Of a stretch of DNA of 64,000 nucleotides, positions 46,291 to 57,644 are shown piece after piece. Made by a program: the position numbers and the translations under genes. Under the pieces are notes generated by a model. It made no database searches. It was given only the letters and a program-made list of their open reading frames with translations, and was not told the DNA's origin. The stretch spans positions 1,240,001-1,304,000 of the forward strand of contig JAMWFC010000046.1 of assembly GCA_027475525.1 (NCBI GenBank), written 5' to 3'. Numbering within the stretch: position 1 is the first letter of the stretch; the number at the start of each line of letters is the position of its first letter. Origin of the DNA: Macrolepiota albuminosa (Eukaryota; Basidiomycota; Agaricomycetes; Agaricales; Agaricaceae).

Positions 46291-46524
46291 ACCATACGAC
46301 CGAACAACTACTTACCAATACATATAGACTTACTGGTAACCGTGTCGTATAGGTATGAACTTAATAGAGTCAATTAACCAGAGACTGAGGACTTACTGGT
46401 AACCGTGTCGTATAGGTTTGATCTTCTAACACAGACAGTATCTCGAAACCCGCACTTTCACAACTCACGCATCCCACCATCAGGCGCCCGAATTAAGGGA
46501 GGATTTGGAGGTGAAGCTCTCAAC

Positions 46525-46563
46525 GAGCTATGAAATTCGTGCCGAAGGCACGAATCGTAGCTC
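46525..46563. repeat. Palindromic hairpin upstream of the CRN-like gene
   Basis: GAGCTATGAAATTCGTGCC and GGCACGAATCGTAGCTC form a stem with a GAA loop. Decayed versions lie at about 26650-26690 and 38474-38512. It lies about 100 bp upstream of the start codon at 46665. Confidence 0.75.
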
Positions 46564-46664
46564 GCAGGTAAAGGGATACAATGCGTTCACGTGACGACAC
46601 TGCTAGACCAAACAGACCATTTGGCTGACAAATATAACTTGTTACTTTACAATCGCGGTCTACG

Positions 46665-49600
46665 ATGCGTACTCGCTCATCGGCCAAACGACCTCATCAG
46701 GATCCTACTACCAATCAGGATCCTAACCCTGACTCGCCAGCCAAACGACCTCATCAGGATCCTACTACCAATCAGGATTCTAACCCTGACTCGCCGGCAA
46801 CATCTTCAGATGAGACCCCTGAACAGCTGTTTAGTCGAGCCAGGAAGGGCCAGACGTACCAAGAACTGTTTTCTTTGATGTCCTCCAATGCATCTTTACA
46901 AGAAGTAGAAGCTTGCTATATGCCAATCTTTAAAGAACTCGCCAAATTCATTTGTGGCAGAGACGACATTCCAGTGCCGCCAGCAACGGTGTATAGCGGT
47001 CACTTTTTGTTTTTGCTCAAACCGGTTTACGAGTCCACATCTGGGGGGTCTGTTGACATCGCCATGGCCGATGTAATGATGCAGGCATTAGTCAATTACA
47101 GTTAGTCCTTCATATTATGCTACCTGTCGTTTCTGACTCACTTCTCAATAGTTAACGCCGAAGATAAGAAAAATCCTCGTCAAACTTACGAGTCAAGCCC
47201 CGGTGAGTATTCAAGATAATTCCGTTCTCATCCTCGGATACTTAGCAGGAATGTTTTCCCTAGAAGTCTTGGTTGCAATAAAAACAGCTTGGGAGACGGA
47301 CTATGTGGGCAATGGCCATCTTCTGCTAAAAGGAGCCATGAATCAGATGTATATAAAGTCTATCAATAGGCCATACGGGAATACCGGTGCCATAATTCAG
47401 GGTTCCGGTACTGGCAAATCTCGCCTAGTTGATAAGCTCTCCTGGTTCATTCTAACGATCCCAATAATTCTGAGACCGGAAAGTGATATACTAGGTGCAT
47501 GTTTTCGTTCCATTCTGTGCATTGAATCTGACCTTTAGGTGAAGGCTTCCCACTTGGTGATTTCGCCAATGGAGAACCAATAGTCGACTTCTTCTGCGGA
47601 TTCAAACTGAAGTCGGCACTCCACGTTCAACGCCGCTATCTTCTGTTCTTAGTGAATATCATCCAATCCGTCAGTGAATGGGTCGATCGTCAGAAGACGG
47701 CGGGGGTTGCGACTGAATGTCTTGCGGCAGAATGGCATAAGTATATTGATGATCCTCGCAGCGAAGTACGCACACAGATGTATACAGCAGCGACTAGTAA
47801 AGTTCCTCCCAAATACAAAGGGCTAGAAGATATACTGAACGAGAAGGTTCAATTTGACACCATTCAAAAACGAGGTTTGCGATTTTTGATAGGGGTCAAC
47901 AACTTGGTGGTGATATCGTTTTGCAGTACGGACATTCATCAACTCAGTTTCGAAGCAGATCAAACCTGAAGGGAGCAAATCAGAACCTGCTATCCTTTTC
48001 TATTTTGACGAAGCACATCATCTTACCAAGACCACAGTAACAGCTGGAGTACCTGAACGCACAGCTTATCAGTGCTTGTGTAAAGCTTTCACCTACATGA
48101 TGAACGCGCCAGTCTTTGCATTTTTCTTGTCAACATATTCACGACTGTCCGAGTTCGCTCCGAATGCACGTAACTTTTGGTCCTCTCGTCCTGCATCGTC
48201 CCAATTCGCAGAAAGTGATGATAATCTGAACGCTCCTTTTGTTGAGCTTCCTTTCGACAACTGGAAGAAGCCGGTTCTTGTCACCGAAGGCTCCCACTCC
48301 ACTGAGGAAATATGCTCGTTGAAGTTCATGGCGCGATTTGGTCGTCCCCTGTAACCTATTTATGGATTCAGCTTTTTCTCTCTATTCTAACCCCAGCTAG
48401 GTTTTGGGCACTTTTGGAAGATTCCGAGTCAACAGATGAAGACGACGCGATGGCTTACGCCATGAACAAACTGCAATTACGCCTTGAAAATCCTTTAACT
48501 CGGGTTAAATCTTGCGATTACCCGCTTCAAGAGCTGCTTCCTCCTCTTGCCGCTCGTGTTGATCTGACCTTTGAATCGAACCGAGACGAAGCTGTATTTC
48601 TTGAGGGACTACTTGTCGCCAGCAGCATGCGAACTGTGTACTCCGTTCCGCAGCATCGGCAGTATCTCCGTGGTGGGTACCCATCCGAACCTTTCTTAGG
48701 AGAAGCGGCCGCTCGTGTGATGTATGAATACTGTCGAATCAAAGCGTTAGGATCAGCTGAACCTACGGAATGGACACAGGAGAAAATCGACAAGATCATA
48801 GCAATATACAAAAACGAAATACCATCTGCCATCTCAGAATGGGTTCAGCGGGGGCTGATCGACAAAGGAAACAGAGGAGAGTTGGTCGCGAGGATGCTCT
48901 GCACTCTGGCCCATGACATCGCGATCTTGAAGAATCCTTCTTTCGTTGGCGATGTTATTGACAATAGTCTCTCATTCAGCCAGATGATTCCCGTTGTTGA
49001 CTTTCTCCGCGCCCTCATTTCTGAAGAACATATTGAGAAAGTTCTGAAGGCACGGCCGAGTAACCTATCAGGGAAGACACTTGAGGAAGCGTTCGAAGGC
49101 GCCTTTGTTCACTTTACACAATTCGTAAAAGCAGGCGACAAGTCAACAATTACTGACGAAGCTAGTTATACGCTTTTCACACGGGGTGGGGCAGTTCAAG
49201 GCTACGCGAATATGTCTGACGCAGACTTTGGTATTCCTATATGTCTTCCCTGCAAGGACAACCCCGACCGGTGGTCTATGAGCATCATAATGGTTCAAAT
49301 CAAGAATAGGTTCGACGAACAGCCCATTCTCATTGACGTTCAAAAGACCTTTGAATTTTTTACAACACCCATTGATGAGGAACCCTCCAAACGCCCGTAC
49401 ATTACCATTGCGATGCATCTAGGGGTGCTAAGACACGCGCAGAAGAAGGCGCCACAGCCAAAGATAGAGCCGACACCCTCGACTCCTAAACGCGAACCAA
49501 TTCCACTTGTAGCTGAGTCGCCGGGTGATGTTCCGTCGCCTTCTAAAATCGACGTTCTCTCGAGAGAGCGCGAGGGGGAATTACGAAACCAGAAAAAGAT

Positions 49601-49979
49601 TCACCCGCGCTACGAGATCATTATCACGGGATGTTCGAAACGGGTGTATAATGTCGTTGGCGATTTCTCTTACTCTGGTCTTCTGGCGCACAAGGACATG
49701 TTGGCAGAACATCCACGGACGGGCGCGTATCTTGATGCGATTAAACAGATGAAACCTTACTGGGTAGCTGACTCGTCATACGATTGGGTAGAGATGAAGC
49801 AGGGGAGTCGAATAGGTGCTCGAACTATTCAGCCTGGAGATGACGCTGGTCGTGCGGAAGCTCAAAGAAGACTTGATTTTAGCGATACCGAAGTCGATGA
49901 CTCCGAGGACCAGTCAGATGACGTGTATGTGAATGAATATCGTAGTAAAGATGCCGAGGAACAATACCGCTCAGTGTAG
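46665..49979 (+). CDS. CRN/RHS-like protein: P-loop NTPase plus PD-(D/E)XK nuclease-like domain
   Basis: The model joins 46665-47100, 47152-47202, 47264-47494, 47539-47906, 47959-48350 and 48401-49979, giving 1018 aa with all phases consistent. The N-terminus has two copies of a 19-aa unit (KRPHQDPTTNQ). An NTPase domain has Walker A GSGTGKS (209-215) and Walker B FYFDEAH (Asp379-Glu380), then a FFLSTYSRL segment. The C-terminal half has RGELVARML and DADFGI...VQIKNR (Gln792-Lys794), matching the Glu, Asp and Q/E-x-K pattern of restriction-endonuclease folds. The combination is that described for CRN effectors and RHS proteins, which are related to transposon products. No signal peptide is seen. 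Role unknown: selfish, immune or effector roles are possible. The splice sites of exon 5 are the least certain. Confidence 0.82.
46683..46796 (+). repeat. Two 57-bp coding repeats in the CRN-like gene
   Basis: Two nearly identical 57-bp units (19 codons each) start at 46683 and 46740. They are in frame and differ at a few bases, so unlike the 77-bp duplications they look genuine. Confidence 0.9.
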
Positions 49980-50430
49980 CCACCCTTGAATCAATATATA
50001 TCTCCTAATGACTTGCTCGACATAGTAGTTCTAGTGATTGGGTAAACGACAATTTTTAAAATACTATGTCCGTGTGTTCATGGTCAAGTCCAGTGAAAAT
50101 CGCGTCGAGCAAGAACGAGCCGAATCGTGCCAAATGGATCGGGCAAGTGGAGGGGTGTAGTTGCCCGGGGTGATTCTGACACCCAGTGTTGACTAGCTGA
50201 CTCTCTACACGTGACGTGTGCGGGAAACCTCACTCTCTTTGACTTTTTCAATATCCAGGGTAGCTGCCCACAACCAATCCTATGGCTCGCCCGGCAAGCA
50301 GCCAGCTTACCTGTTCTGATGTTGAGGATATCGTAGTCGTGACAATCGGTTTACTCGCATCTGATCGGAACCACTCACTGCCCGCTTTGTTTCTCCCTCA
50401 CCTGACAGCCATTCATCAAGCAGCAAGATT
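49980..50430. other. 3' flank of CRN-like gene and promoter region of LysM gene
   Basis: No gene supported. 49980-50265 is conserved in the decayed copy at 26.3-26.6 kb. It contains inverted repeats (CTTGCTCGAC near 50010 with GTCGAGCAAG near 50104; ACATAGTA with TACTATGT), which may shape the transcript end. An 86-codon plus-strand frame at 50282 overlaps the LysM start and looks spurious. Confidence 0.5.
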
Positions 50431-51237
50431 ATGGGCCGCTGGACGCAGGAAGATGAAGTTTGTTTCTCCTCTCCGGAACTTTTACTACTCACACCTCAAC
50501 ACCTCATCTTGCAGGATGACTACCGCCTTCCAGAAGGGATGAAACGCACGGGCTATGACGCTGACACCGGGCGATACTACTTCACAGATCAGGACGGGAA
50601 CGTCTGGGAGGGCGCACAAGGTGCACAGTTCAGTGAAATGACGCTTGGTACGCTGCGTATCTCGTCCATGTCGGCCTCTAATACCTCTAATACGATGCAT
50701 CATGTAGTCTCCGAGGGGAGTCCACGACCAAGTCGGATCCGGGAACACGAGGACATTGATCCTGACGTCGAAACAGCGCCTGCGCGGTCTGACGGATACC
50801 AGCCTCTCACTGTAGATCCCGCGAGTCCTTCAATTCTTCATCTCATCACTGCACACTAATGGATGCTGTGTTGTGTGGATGCTTAGTCGCAGCCACATGT
50901 ACCCTACAGAACCAGACTCCTAGGCCAGGACGCAGCGTACCGAACGATCTTTCCCTTCTTCCTTGTCATCGGTGTTTTCCTTTTACTTGCGTGGCGCCTA
51001 CTCATCTCCCCCGTCCTTTCCACGCCACCCAGCGCATGTCCGCTTAATACCACGATGTACTTGGTTCAGCCAGGCGATTCATGCTGGGAGATTGGAAGGA
51101 CGCATGGATGTGAGCTCGAGAAACTGCGGGAGATGAATCCTGGACTGGATTGCGCTGCTCTAATGCCAGGGACCACAGTGTGTTTACCTAGTCCTGTTGT
51201 CAGTCCAAATACGAGTGCGGCACCGGGGCCGCCATGA
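50431..51237 (+). CDS. LysM-domain (CBM50) membrane protein
   Basis: The model joins 50431-50457, 50515-50811 and 50887-51237, giving 224 aa in consistent phase. Intron 1 separates MGRWTQEDE from DDYRLPEGM, a boundary I associate with this basidiomycete family. The N-terminal part is a polar, probably cytosolic region (GYDADTGRYYFTDQDG), followed by a single membrane helix (IFPFFLVIGVFLLLAWRLLI, residues about 129-148) and one LysM domain (YLVQPGDSCWEIG to TTVCLP) at the C-terminus. This predicts a type II membrane protein exposing LysM, which binds chitin-like glycans. Intron 2 ends at GGATGCTTAG with a CTAAT branch motif. Codon use and CpG content are normal, in contrast to the repeats. Confidence 0.85.
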
Positions 51238-51520
51238 TCTCAGGTTATAAGGTAAAAAGAGGGAGACAGTTATGGTCAGGAAATAAAACTGGGTATACTC
51301 CTCTGGCATGGGAATTGGGAAACGTGTATCTATACTCGACAATGAATAGCACGTTATTATTTGGACTTTCTAGCAATGGAAGCATTGTTTATTTGTTCGT
51401 TCCACTACTTATTTGACTCGCCCGCGAAGTCGCCTTTCCTTCCGAAAATCCATGAGTCACGCCTAAGGTCTGCCGAGCAAATTACAAAATCGCTCAAGTA
51501 ACATTAGTCCATATACTTTA

Positions 51521-52348
51521 TTATTCTGACTCAGAGCCGGGCTCTCCATCGTCATCTGCACGGATTCCAACTGAGTCTCGTGTCAATAAAACACGACAAA
51601 ATACGTACCATCCGCAATATCGTCTTTTGACACGCTTTCCAGTGCCCGTGCTTTCCTGATAAGATTCCGAATATCCTTTTCCTCAGGTGGTAGTAGATCA
51701 ACCGCCTCGTCTCCATTCTTATCCTTAATTCTATCCAAATTCCATGTTAACATGAGACCACAAAGTCATTGCTCACGGCGTACCGTGTATCAGCCCCAGC
51801 TTCTAACAAGCTCTCAACAATATGTTTCCGAAGCGCAATGTGCTCGATCCGAACGGCAAGATGGAGTGGCGTAGCCCCTTCTATCCTGTTTACAGGATCG
51901 ACGTCGCATCCTTCGCATGATAGTATGTGTTCTAAGACGTCTGTTGATCCATGGGACACACTATATGCTCATCAGCCGCCATATAGACTACGGAGAAGCG
52001 CGAGTGCTGTCATACGCATTATGAAGTGCTGTCATCGTCTGGAATGAGCTTGCAGGAATCCTCAGAGCCGAAAGGGGCGGACATACGTGTATTTCCTAAA
52101 CTGTGAACGGTTTGAAGGTCCAAATGAGGAACAAGATTGGCAGAAATGTTAGAGGCGCACCCATCCATGCAGTTGATATCAAAACCTCCCTGCTCAAAGA
52201 TTTCTAGTAAAAGGTCTTCGTTGTCCGAGCGCGCCGCAGCAAGAAGCCTTTCATCTATACATCAAAGTAAGATCAGGAATCGGGTGTGGAAGACAGGACA
52301 AGGCCAAGCATAATCACTGTTTGACGCTCCCTTGGTTTCTTCTGACAT
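51521..52348 (-). CDS. Ankyrin-repeat protein (YCR051W-like)
   Basis: Starts at the ATG complementary to 52346-52348 (MSEETKGASN), with a first intron at 52255-52317, and ends with TAA at 51521-51523. Exons encode ERLLAAARSDNEDLLLEIFEQGG, DGLGNT, GSTDVLEHILSCEGCDVD, GATPLHLAVR, ESLLEAGADTR, then IKDKNGDEAVDLLPP and an acidic C-terminus. These are two to three ankyrin repeats with the C-terminal helix of the small ankyrin proteins related to yeast YCR051W; that assignment is from memory. About six short introns are needed; the central ones are uncertain. It faces the LysM gene tail to tail with 283 bp between them. Confidence 0.75.
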
Positions 52349-52678
52349 AGTTTAGAGACAAGACGGGAAAGATGGAGATAGATATGGTGGTAGTCCGATA
52401 ATAGTAATAAGTTCAAGTTGTCACAGCGTCAGTAGATTATAAGATCAGATCCTATTCGATTTGATCGACAGTCATGGTCAACTTATTATACTTGCCCTCT
52501 GTCGAGAGCTTCAAATCAAAGTTTGACTGTCCGAGTCGGGATCTCCTCCCTTTTCTCGAATCGACGCGAGCATCTCATTGTACTACTGGGTTCCCAACAT
52601 GTATGTTACCTCATGAACTTGAGATTTGGAACAATCTAGTCGCCTCTGCAGTTGAAGTTCAAATAAGTAGCGCCAGAC
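52349..52678. other. Upstream flank of the ankyrin gene up to the transposon insertion
   Basis: Likely promoter of the minus-strand ankyrin gene. A plus-strand frame at 52474 has no recognisable feature and runs into the transposon, so it is not called. The last 38 bp (52643-52680) are repeated at 63803-63840. Confidence 0.5.
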
Positions 52679-52680
52679 CG

Positions 52681-52694
52681 TGTCGGAAAAATGC
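52681..52694 (+). repeat. Left terminal inverted repeat of the Plavaka-type element
   Basis: TGTCGGAAAAATGC, exact inverted match to 63154-63167; with the shared flanking CG and outer bases the match extends to 17 bp. Confidence 0.92.
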
Positions 52695-52987
52695 TGATGA
52701 CCGGGTCAGACAGAATTAGCCGTGATAAGCTTACTTTAGACGAACCCAATTTTCACGCCTGACCAGACTGGCGTGAGCAGATCAGATTGGTGCCTGATTA
52801 GGTGCGAGGCCTGATTTGGCCTAAGCGATGACAGGGAAGATTTTGAATTATCAGGTCCGGACCGAACCAGGGGAAAAGAAACATCAGAAAAAAAGGAATG
52901 ATACTTTGACCAGACACCTATTAGTTAATCATTATGATTGCTTCCCAGGTTTTTACCTGAATTACGTTACGTAATGTAGGTAGGAAT

Positions 52988-53020
52988 TTATTTTCTATTT
53001 TCTATTTTCTATTTTCTACA
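52988..53020. repeat. TATTTTC microsatellite
   Basis: About four and a half tandem 7-bp units, inside the left subterminal region of the transposon. Confidence 0.85.
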
Positions 53021-53423
53021 ATTTGTTCGTGATCTAATGGACTTTTCGTTAGTTGACAGGACCAGGATTCGAACTACTGACTTTGTGCATTACTAGATAA
53101 TAATAGAACCATTATAAACACAGAAACTTACGACGATACCGATAGACTACATTACCACTGTAAGTAGATGCAAAGCAAGTTTACTTATCAAGCAGTTCTG
53201 CTTCGTAATACAGGAGAACAACTTTAGACTATTTTATTGATAGTAGGTATTTACAACTACGTATACAGAATTCTACATGATTCCGTCAAGCAACAGAACA
53301 AAAATTCGTACCAAGATAAGAAAAGGTATAATACGGTACATAGCAAACAGAACAAGAATTTGTATCAAGATATATGTATATGTACAAATCAATTGAACAA
53401 TGTAGCAAAAGACTTACAAGTTT

Positions 53424-55338
53424 CTACTTCCGAGGCCGAGTAGAACGTCTTGCAGTAGCTTTCTCGGCATCTTGAATCTCCTCTGAGGTAATCACATTCT
53501 TGGCTCTCCCTCTGAGACTATTACCTTTACCAGCAGATCTACCACGGCCACGGCCTGAGCCTCGTCCTCGCTGACCTGGCTTTGTGCCTTGGGATGATTC
53601 GGACACTGGATCAGGTGAAGATGTAGTTTCATTAAAAGAAAGTGACTCGATGTCAGGAAATTCGGAGCCGTTAGAATCTTGAGAATACCACACCGGAGCA
53701 GGCTCAAAATCCACTTCCGGTTCAGAATCAGAGGTGATTGAAGAAGGGAAAGTGGTCGTTGGTTTCCGAGAAGCTGATCCACTATGCTGTATAAGAGGGG
53801 CTGTCGGAGCTGGAGCTGGAACTGGAGTCTGCTCAGCAGTCAAACGAGAGGGAACAGATGTCGCTGGCATACCAATATAGTCTGTTGGTTCCAAAGAATG
53901 ATCCTTGAACCAGTCAAAGACTTTGTCTGTATTAGAACTCATCGATGTTGCATCCAGTAAAGCCCGATGTGCAATCTTCTGCTCGTCATGTCCAGGTGAT
54001 GTATCTGAATGATGAATAACATCTGGCACTCCGTCAAAAACTACCTTATCCCATTTTGCAAAGAGATCTGCAAGCCATGACTGGCGATCGTTGGCGATTC
54101 GGTCAATGAATTTTTTCCGATCACGAAAAGTAGTACTGTAGGGGATCTGTGTGATTTTTCCCGTAGCAGTAAACTCTTTGTCTCCTGACAGTAGATAAAT
54201 AGCCTAATAGCGAGCAATTCAGTATTAATCAGATTGTATTGTTTAATAATTGGTACTCACAATGCTGGCTGCTGCTGAAATTAATCCCGATGTAGTCTTA
54301 ATGCTTCCCCATTTCATTCCTATTGCATTTGGTGAAAGCTTCCTGCTTGCTAAAGACCCTGGACCAAATAATAAAAATCGTGCAATCTGAATTAAAAAAA
54401 AGGCAACACATCAGTACAACGTCAATCTCAAGATAAAGTGTAATGATTGTAACGTACTCTCATCAAGACAGGATTAAAGAACATTGTGGTTGGATGGATC
54501 ATCTTGGGATCTTCGTAGAGGATTGGAGGAAAGGTGTCATATTTCACCTTTGAGCGTGCCGGCTTTAGTGAGATGAGACTGAGGCAGGCCTGACTTTCAG
54601 AGCGATTGTAATTTTGATCCCAGCAGGCATTGGGAATATTCAGTCCTGCAAAGATCATGTTGGCAAACTTGCGGACATTTGAGATAGAAGTTGAGCGAAA
54701 TGATTGAATTTGAGTGAGTATCTACAAATACACGATAACAAATTAGAATTGATTCTAGGTAGCATAAGATATTAAAAAAACTCACCGCATCCCTGAATGC
54801 TGGTAATTGCTCAATAAAAGTATGAAACTCGGAAGGCATTACATTATACAACTCATGTGTAGCACAAAGAGTGTATAGTGCAGCCTCATCTGCAATAGAC
54901 AAAGTCATAGGTGCGTCTTCAAATGATGGGCGCCTACTAGGGCAGCGTTGGAGAAAAGCAGCCTCATCTGGCCAGAGCTCAAACATGAGACCATACTTTT
55001 TTGAAAGACGGATGATCTCAGACTTGTGAGGAATAAGACGAGGATGCGTAAGCCATTGTACTTGGTTGATGGCACCACTTCCAGCATTGCGATGTTGATC
55101 TCTCAGTGCGTCATTTTCATCTTCCAAATGCAAGATTTTTGTGCGCTGATCGACTAGCACAGTTCGGCTGACAGTGAGTGCCTAATACAAAATTTAATGC
55201 ATTTGTCAATAGCCAAAGTTATAACTAACTTACGTGCTGCATTTCAGAGATGGCAGGTGCACGAGATCCCAGTGCGAGAACGATAAGACCAAGAGCATCG
55301 TCAACTGTTAAATTCATTGACAGAGACTGAGCAGACAT
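53424..55338 (-). CDS. Transposon-borne gene, possibly DUF6532-like, 556 aa
   Basis: The model joins 55338-55234, 55181-54786, 54721-54458, 54386-54261 and 54203-53424; total length is divisible by three and every junction is GT-AG. A short N-terminus and coiled-coil (VDQRTKILHLEDENDALRDQ) lead into a folded region (FHTFIEQLPAFRDA, CWDQNYNRSESQACL, FLLFGPGSLASRKL, GMKWGSIKTTSGLISAAASI) and a disordered C-terminus with an RGRGSGRGRGRSAGK stretch and basic end. The core reminds me of the fungal DUF6532 family, often found near agaric transposons; this is from memory. Same strand as the transposase, so probably an element gene with a nucleic-acid-related role. Confidence 0.7.
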
Positions 55339-55799
55339 TGTAACGTCAGATTCAATGAGCGAGTGCGGACTGGAGAAATACAAGACCAGACCTTATATAC
55401 TTTGTCAGAAAAATACTGATTCAGATTGAGAATGGAGCGGTACATATTATACATTGTAACAATGTATCCGTCGACTTGGTTGAGTAGATTCAGAAGCTAA
55501 AATTAATTAACTATCGTTAAAAAGTAGAGTTAATTCAAATGGTGTGACCAATCATAATGCTCACCGCTCTACATTACATGAAAGAGTCAAATGCCTGTCG
55601 GACCGAATTCTCAGTGTCTGATTCAGAATGAATCGAAATTTATGCACAATTCTCTGAGTATGACGACACATCATAAATTGAGTACCTTGAGATTGGAATT
55701 ATCAATGACTCCTTGGCTAGGAAACCGCCGCAGCATCATTGCGTCACTGCCATCATAGGTGAGTTGTTATTTCCTTGACATGAAACATAAGAGGTACCT

Positions 55800-56395
55800 A
55801 CAGGCCAATTGTCCCTTGTTGGTGTTCTCCGGATCTGAAAGATGCTCCACACAAGTCCTAGTTCTCCACGCATACCATTGAATAACGTATCCCTCTCCCA
55901 ACACATCTCCTGGGCCTCAACGAGGTGCTCAGATGCAACGAACAGCTCCAAGGCATGCATCCCCGTCCCTTCCTCTTCTTCATCCTTGTTGTATGAAGGC
56001 TCGTCGTCATAGTCAGCGTCAGAGCAAAGCCGAAGGGGAGTGAAGAACTCTGTGAATGTTGCACCAGCACTCCAGAGATCAATCGCGAAGGCATCGCATG
56101 TGCCGAAAATGAGTTCAGGGGCTCAATATGGGCTATAAGACAGACATGGTTGTCAAAAGAAGGGACGAAGACGGAATAGCAGGAATACATACCTGGTAGA
56201 CACCTAAAACCACATCTTGGGCCTCCGTTCAGGCCATAGATCCCCCTTGATTTCTTCCTCTTTCTCTTCTTGCCACGCAATCCCAAAGTCGATGAGCCTC
56301 ACGCAGCCTTGCGTGAGCAATATATTCTGCGGCTTGATGTCCCAGTGCATGATGCGGTTTGAGGGGCTGTGGAGGTATGCGAGAGCCTAGCTAAT
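55800..56395 (-). pseudogene. Ser/Thr protein kinase C-lobe fragment (CAK-like), broken
   Basis: On the minus strand it reads LAYLHSPSNRIMHWDIKPQN, then LIDFGIAW, an activation-loop stretch and APELIFGTCDAFAIDLWSAG, covering kinase subdomains VIb to IX. HWD replaces HRD, a TAG lies in the activation loop, and TGA stands where APE-motif kinases have Arg before APE (CGA to TGA fits). No N-lobe is present. The charged insert after DFG recalls CDK-activating kinases of the Cak1/Csk1 type, but that is uncertain. A captured, dead fragment. Confidence 0.75.
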
Positions 56396-56464
56396 GCATG
56401 TTGTGGTCGAAGTTTCTCGTGGTGAAATTAATTTAGTTGTGAAACGTTGATCAATGCGCATCTT

Positions 56465-57293
56465 TTAAAGTCGTTGTTGTTGGCCTGACAATTCTGCCTC
56501 GAGCGGGGGATCGGATAGATCATGGCCTCCAAAGGGAAGTTTCAGAAGGCGCTTCAGAAGTAGAAATGGAGAAATATTTTCCAGCGTCGTCTGATTAGTT
56601 CTGGAAGACAAGTTTTGTAAATTACTCTGAGATAAAGTGCTGATAACGTGATACTTGCGAAACAAGGTACACATGGTATCTGAAGAATGGGCCGGTGACC
56701 AAAGAAAATATCATTCCTATGGCGGCAAGGAATAGTTCGTGAATCGGGGTACTAGCATCCTGAAATTTTTTCAATGAGCCGGTCGTCAGTCATGAAACAG
56801 TGACTGACCATCGCATAAGGATTATCAAAAGCATAAATTAGAGTGGAGATTGATATAATAGCAATATAGATAGCCAGCAGTGTGACAGAGAGCAAGAAAT
56901 GGAGAAATGCGGGGTATGTCCGATGGCCCTGAGTTAACGATAGACTTAGGAGACCCCATCAGAATTAGAGAAGCCCACTCACAATGCAATTGTTTCCTAA
57001 CCAAGGACAGTGATGATCTAAATTTTATAGTTGAAGAATTAATCAAACAAGGTCTCCACGGCGACGAACCCATCTTCAGCACACAACGACCACACGTCGA
57101 ACAGTGGTGCGTTCGTTCAGGCTTTGGAGCCTGAGCAGACATCCACGTCAGTGACTTATTCCTCTCCTAAATTCATCCTGCAAAACTTACCCAGCATTTG
57201 CGGCACCATCTTCCTGGGGTATCAAGATTGGCGTCAGGCATTAAAGCCTCTTGAAGGCTCGTTTCTTCATCTTCGGATTGTTCAGTCTCTGTG
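56465..57293 (-). pseudogene. DHHC palmitoyltransferase fragment lacking the DHHC core
   Basis: Minus-strand exons give RWCRKC (ending 57191), then KPERTHHCSTCGRCVLKM (from 57130), the first part of a DHHC zinc domain. Where DHHCPW should follow, an unrelated stretch of about 130 bp begins; afterwards GHRTYPAFLHFLLSVT, membrane helices, GPFFRYHVYLVS and NQTTLEN (the TTxE motif) continue. So the flanks of the catalytic centre are present and the catalytic Cys is not. The 5' end is missing. Introns show capture at DNA level. A plus-strand frame across the foreign stretch (56907-57134) has no recognised homologue. Confidence 0.8.
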
Positions 57294-57295
57294 AC

Positions 57296-57362
57296 GGAGT
57301 ATGTCGAGAGTTGAATGTTAAGTGTGTAATTTGATGGATTGAGTTCAAACAGAAATTGATGA
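57296..57362. repeat. Direct repeat flanking the thioesterase, copy 1
   Basis: GTATGTCGAGAGTTGAA ... GATGGATTGAGTTCAAACAG recurs at 58842-58908 with small differences. One copy lies on each side of the thioesterase gene. Confidence 0.85.
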
Positions 57363-57644
57363 TAGAGTATTACAGTGTAACGTTTAAATTTTGCCTAAAA
57401 TGGAACACATCGGAATTGCACTCGACGAACCAGTTGGTCCCATTCGAACAAACATCGTTACTATACTGCGACCCGTTACGCAGAGTGGAGGAGGCTCTGG
57501 AACTGCCAGTCATTTCCATAGCGGGAACCCAAACCGCTACATACAGGTATGGGATATATTTATGGGATTCTTTTATAATTACCCATGGACACATGCATTG
57601 TGATCATGTATGTCCTCTGGTTTCACACTCGATTAACAACTGAC

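Larger units (their letters stand above)
40378..46431 (+). mobile_element. Copia-2: full-length but mutated Ty1/copia element
   Basis: LTRs at 40378-40720 and 45622-46431 are each 343 bp once the MITE insertion and its 3-bp duplication are removed from the right one. The 5-bp target duplication CAGAC is at 40373-40377 and 46432-46436. The LTRs differ at about ten sites, mostly CG versus TG/CA with the left one decayed. gag and pol carry stops and a frame change. Older than copia-1 and probably inactive. Confidence 0.95.
45622..46431 (+). repeat. Copia-2 3' LTR, interrupted by a MITE
   Basis: Matches the 5' LTR on both sides of the insertion at 45827-46290. Preceded by GGTGAGGAGGAG, a polypurine tract. 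Confidence 0.95.

Noticed and set aside
50282..50542. 86-codon plus-strand frame upstream of the LysM gene
   Set aside because: It overlaps the LysM start in another frame, has no recognisable motif, and the LysM model explains the region.
52474..52719. 81-codon frame at the transposon left end
   Set aside because: It runs across the transposon boundary and through a repeated target sequence; no motif.
56907..57134. 75-codon plus-strand frame opposite the palmitoyltransferase
   Set aside because: Half of it is the antisense of a clear zinc-domain exon; the rest is the foreign stretch with no recognised relative.
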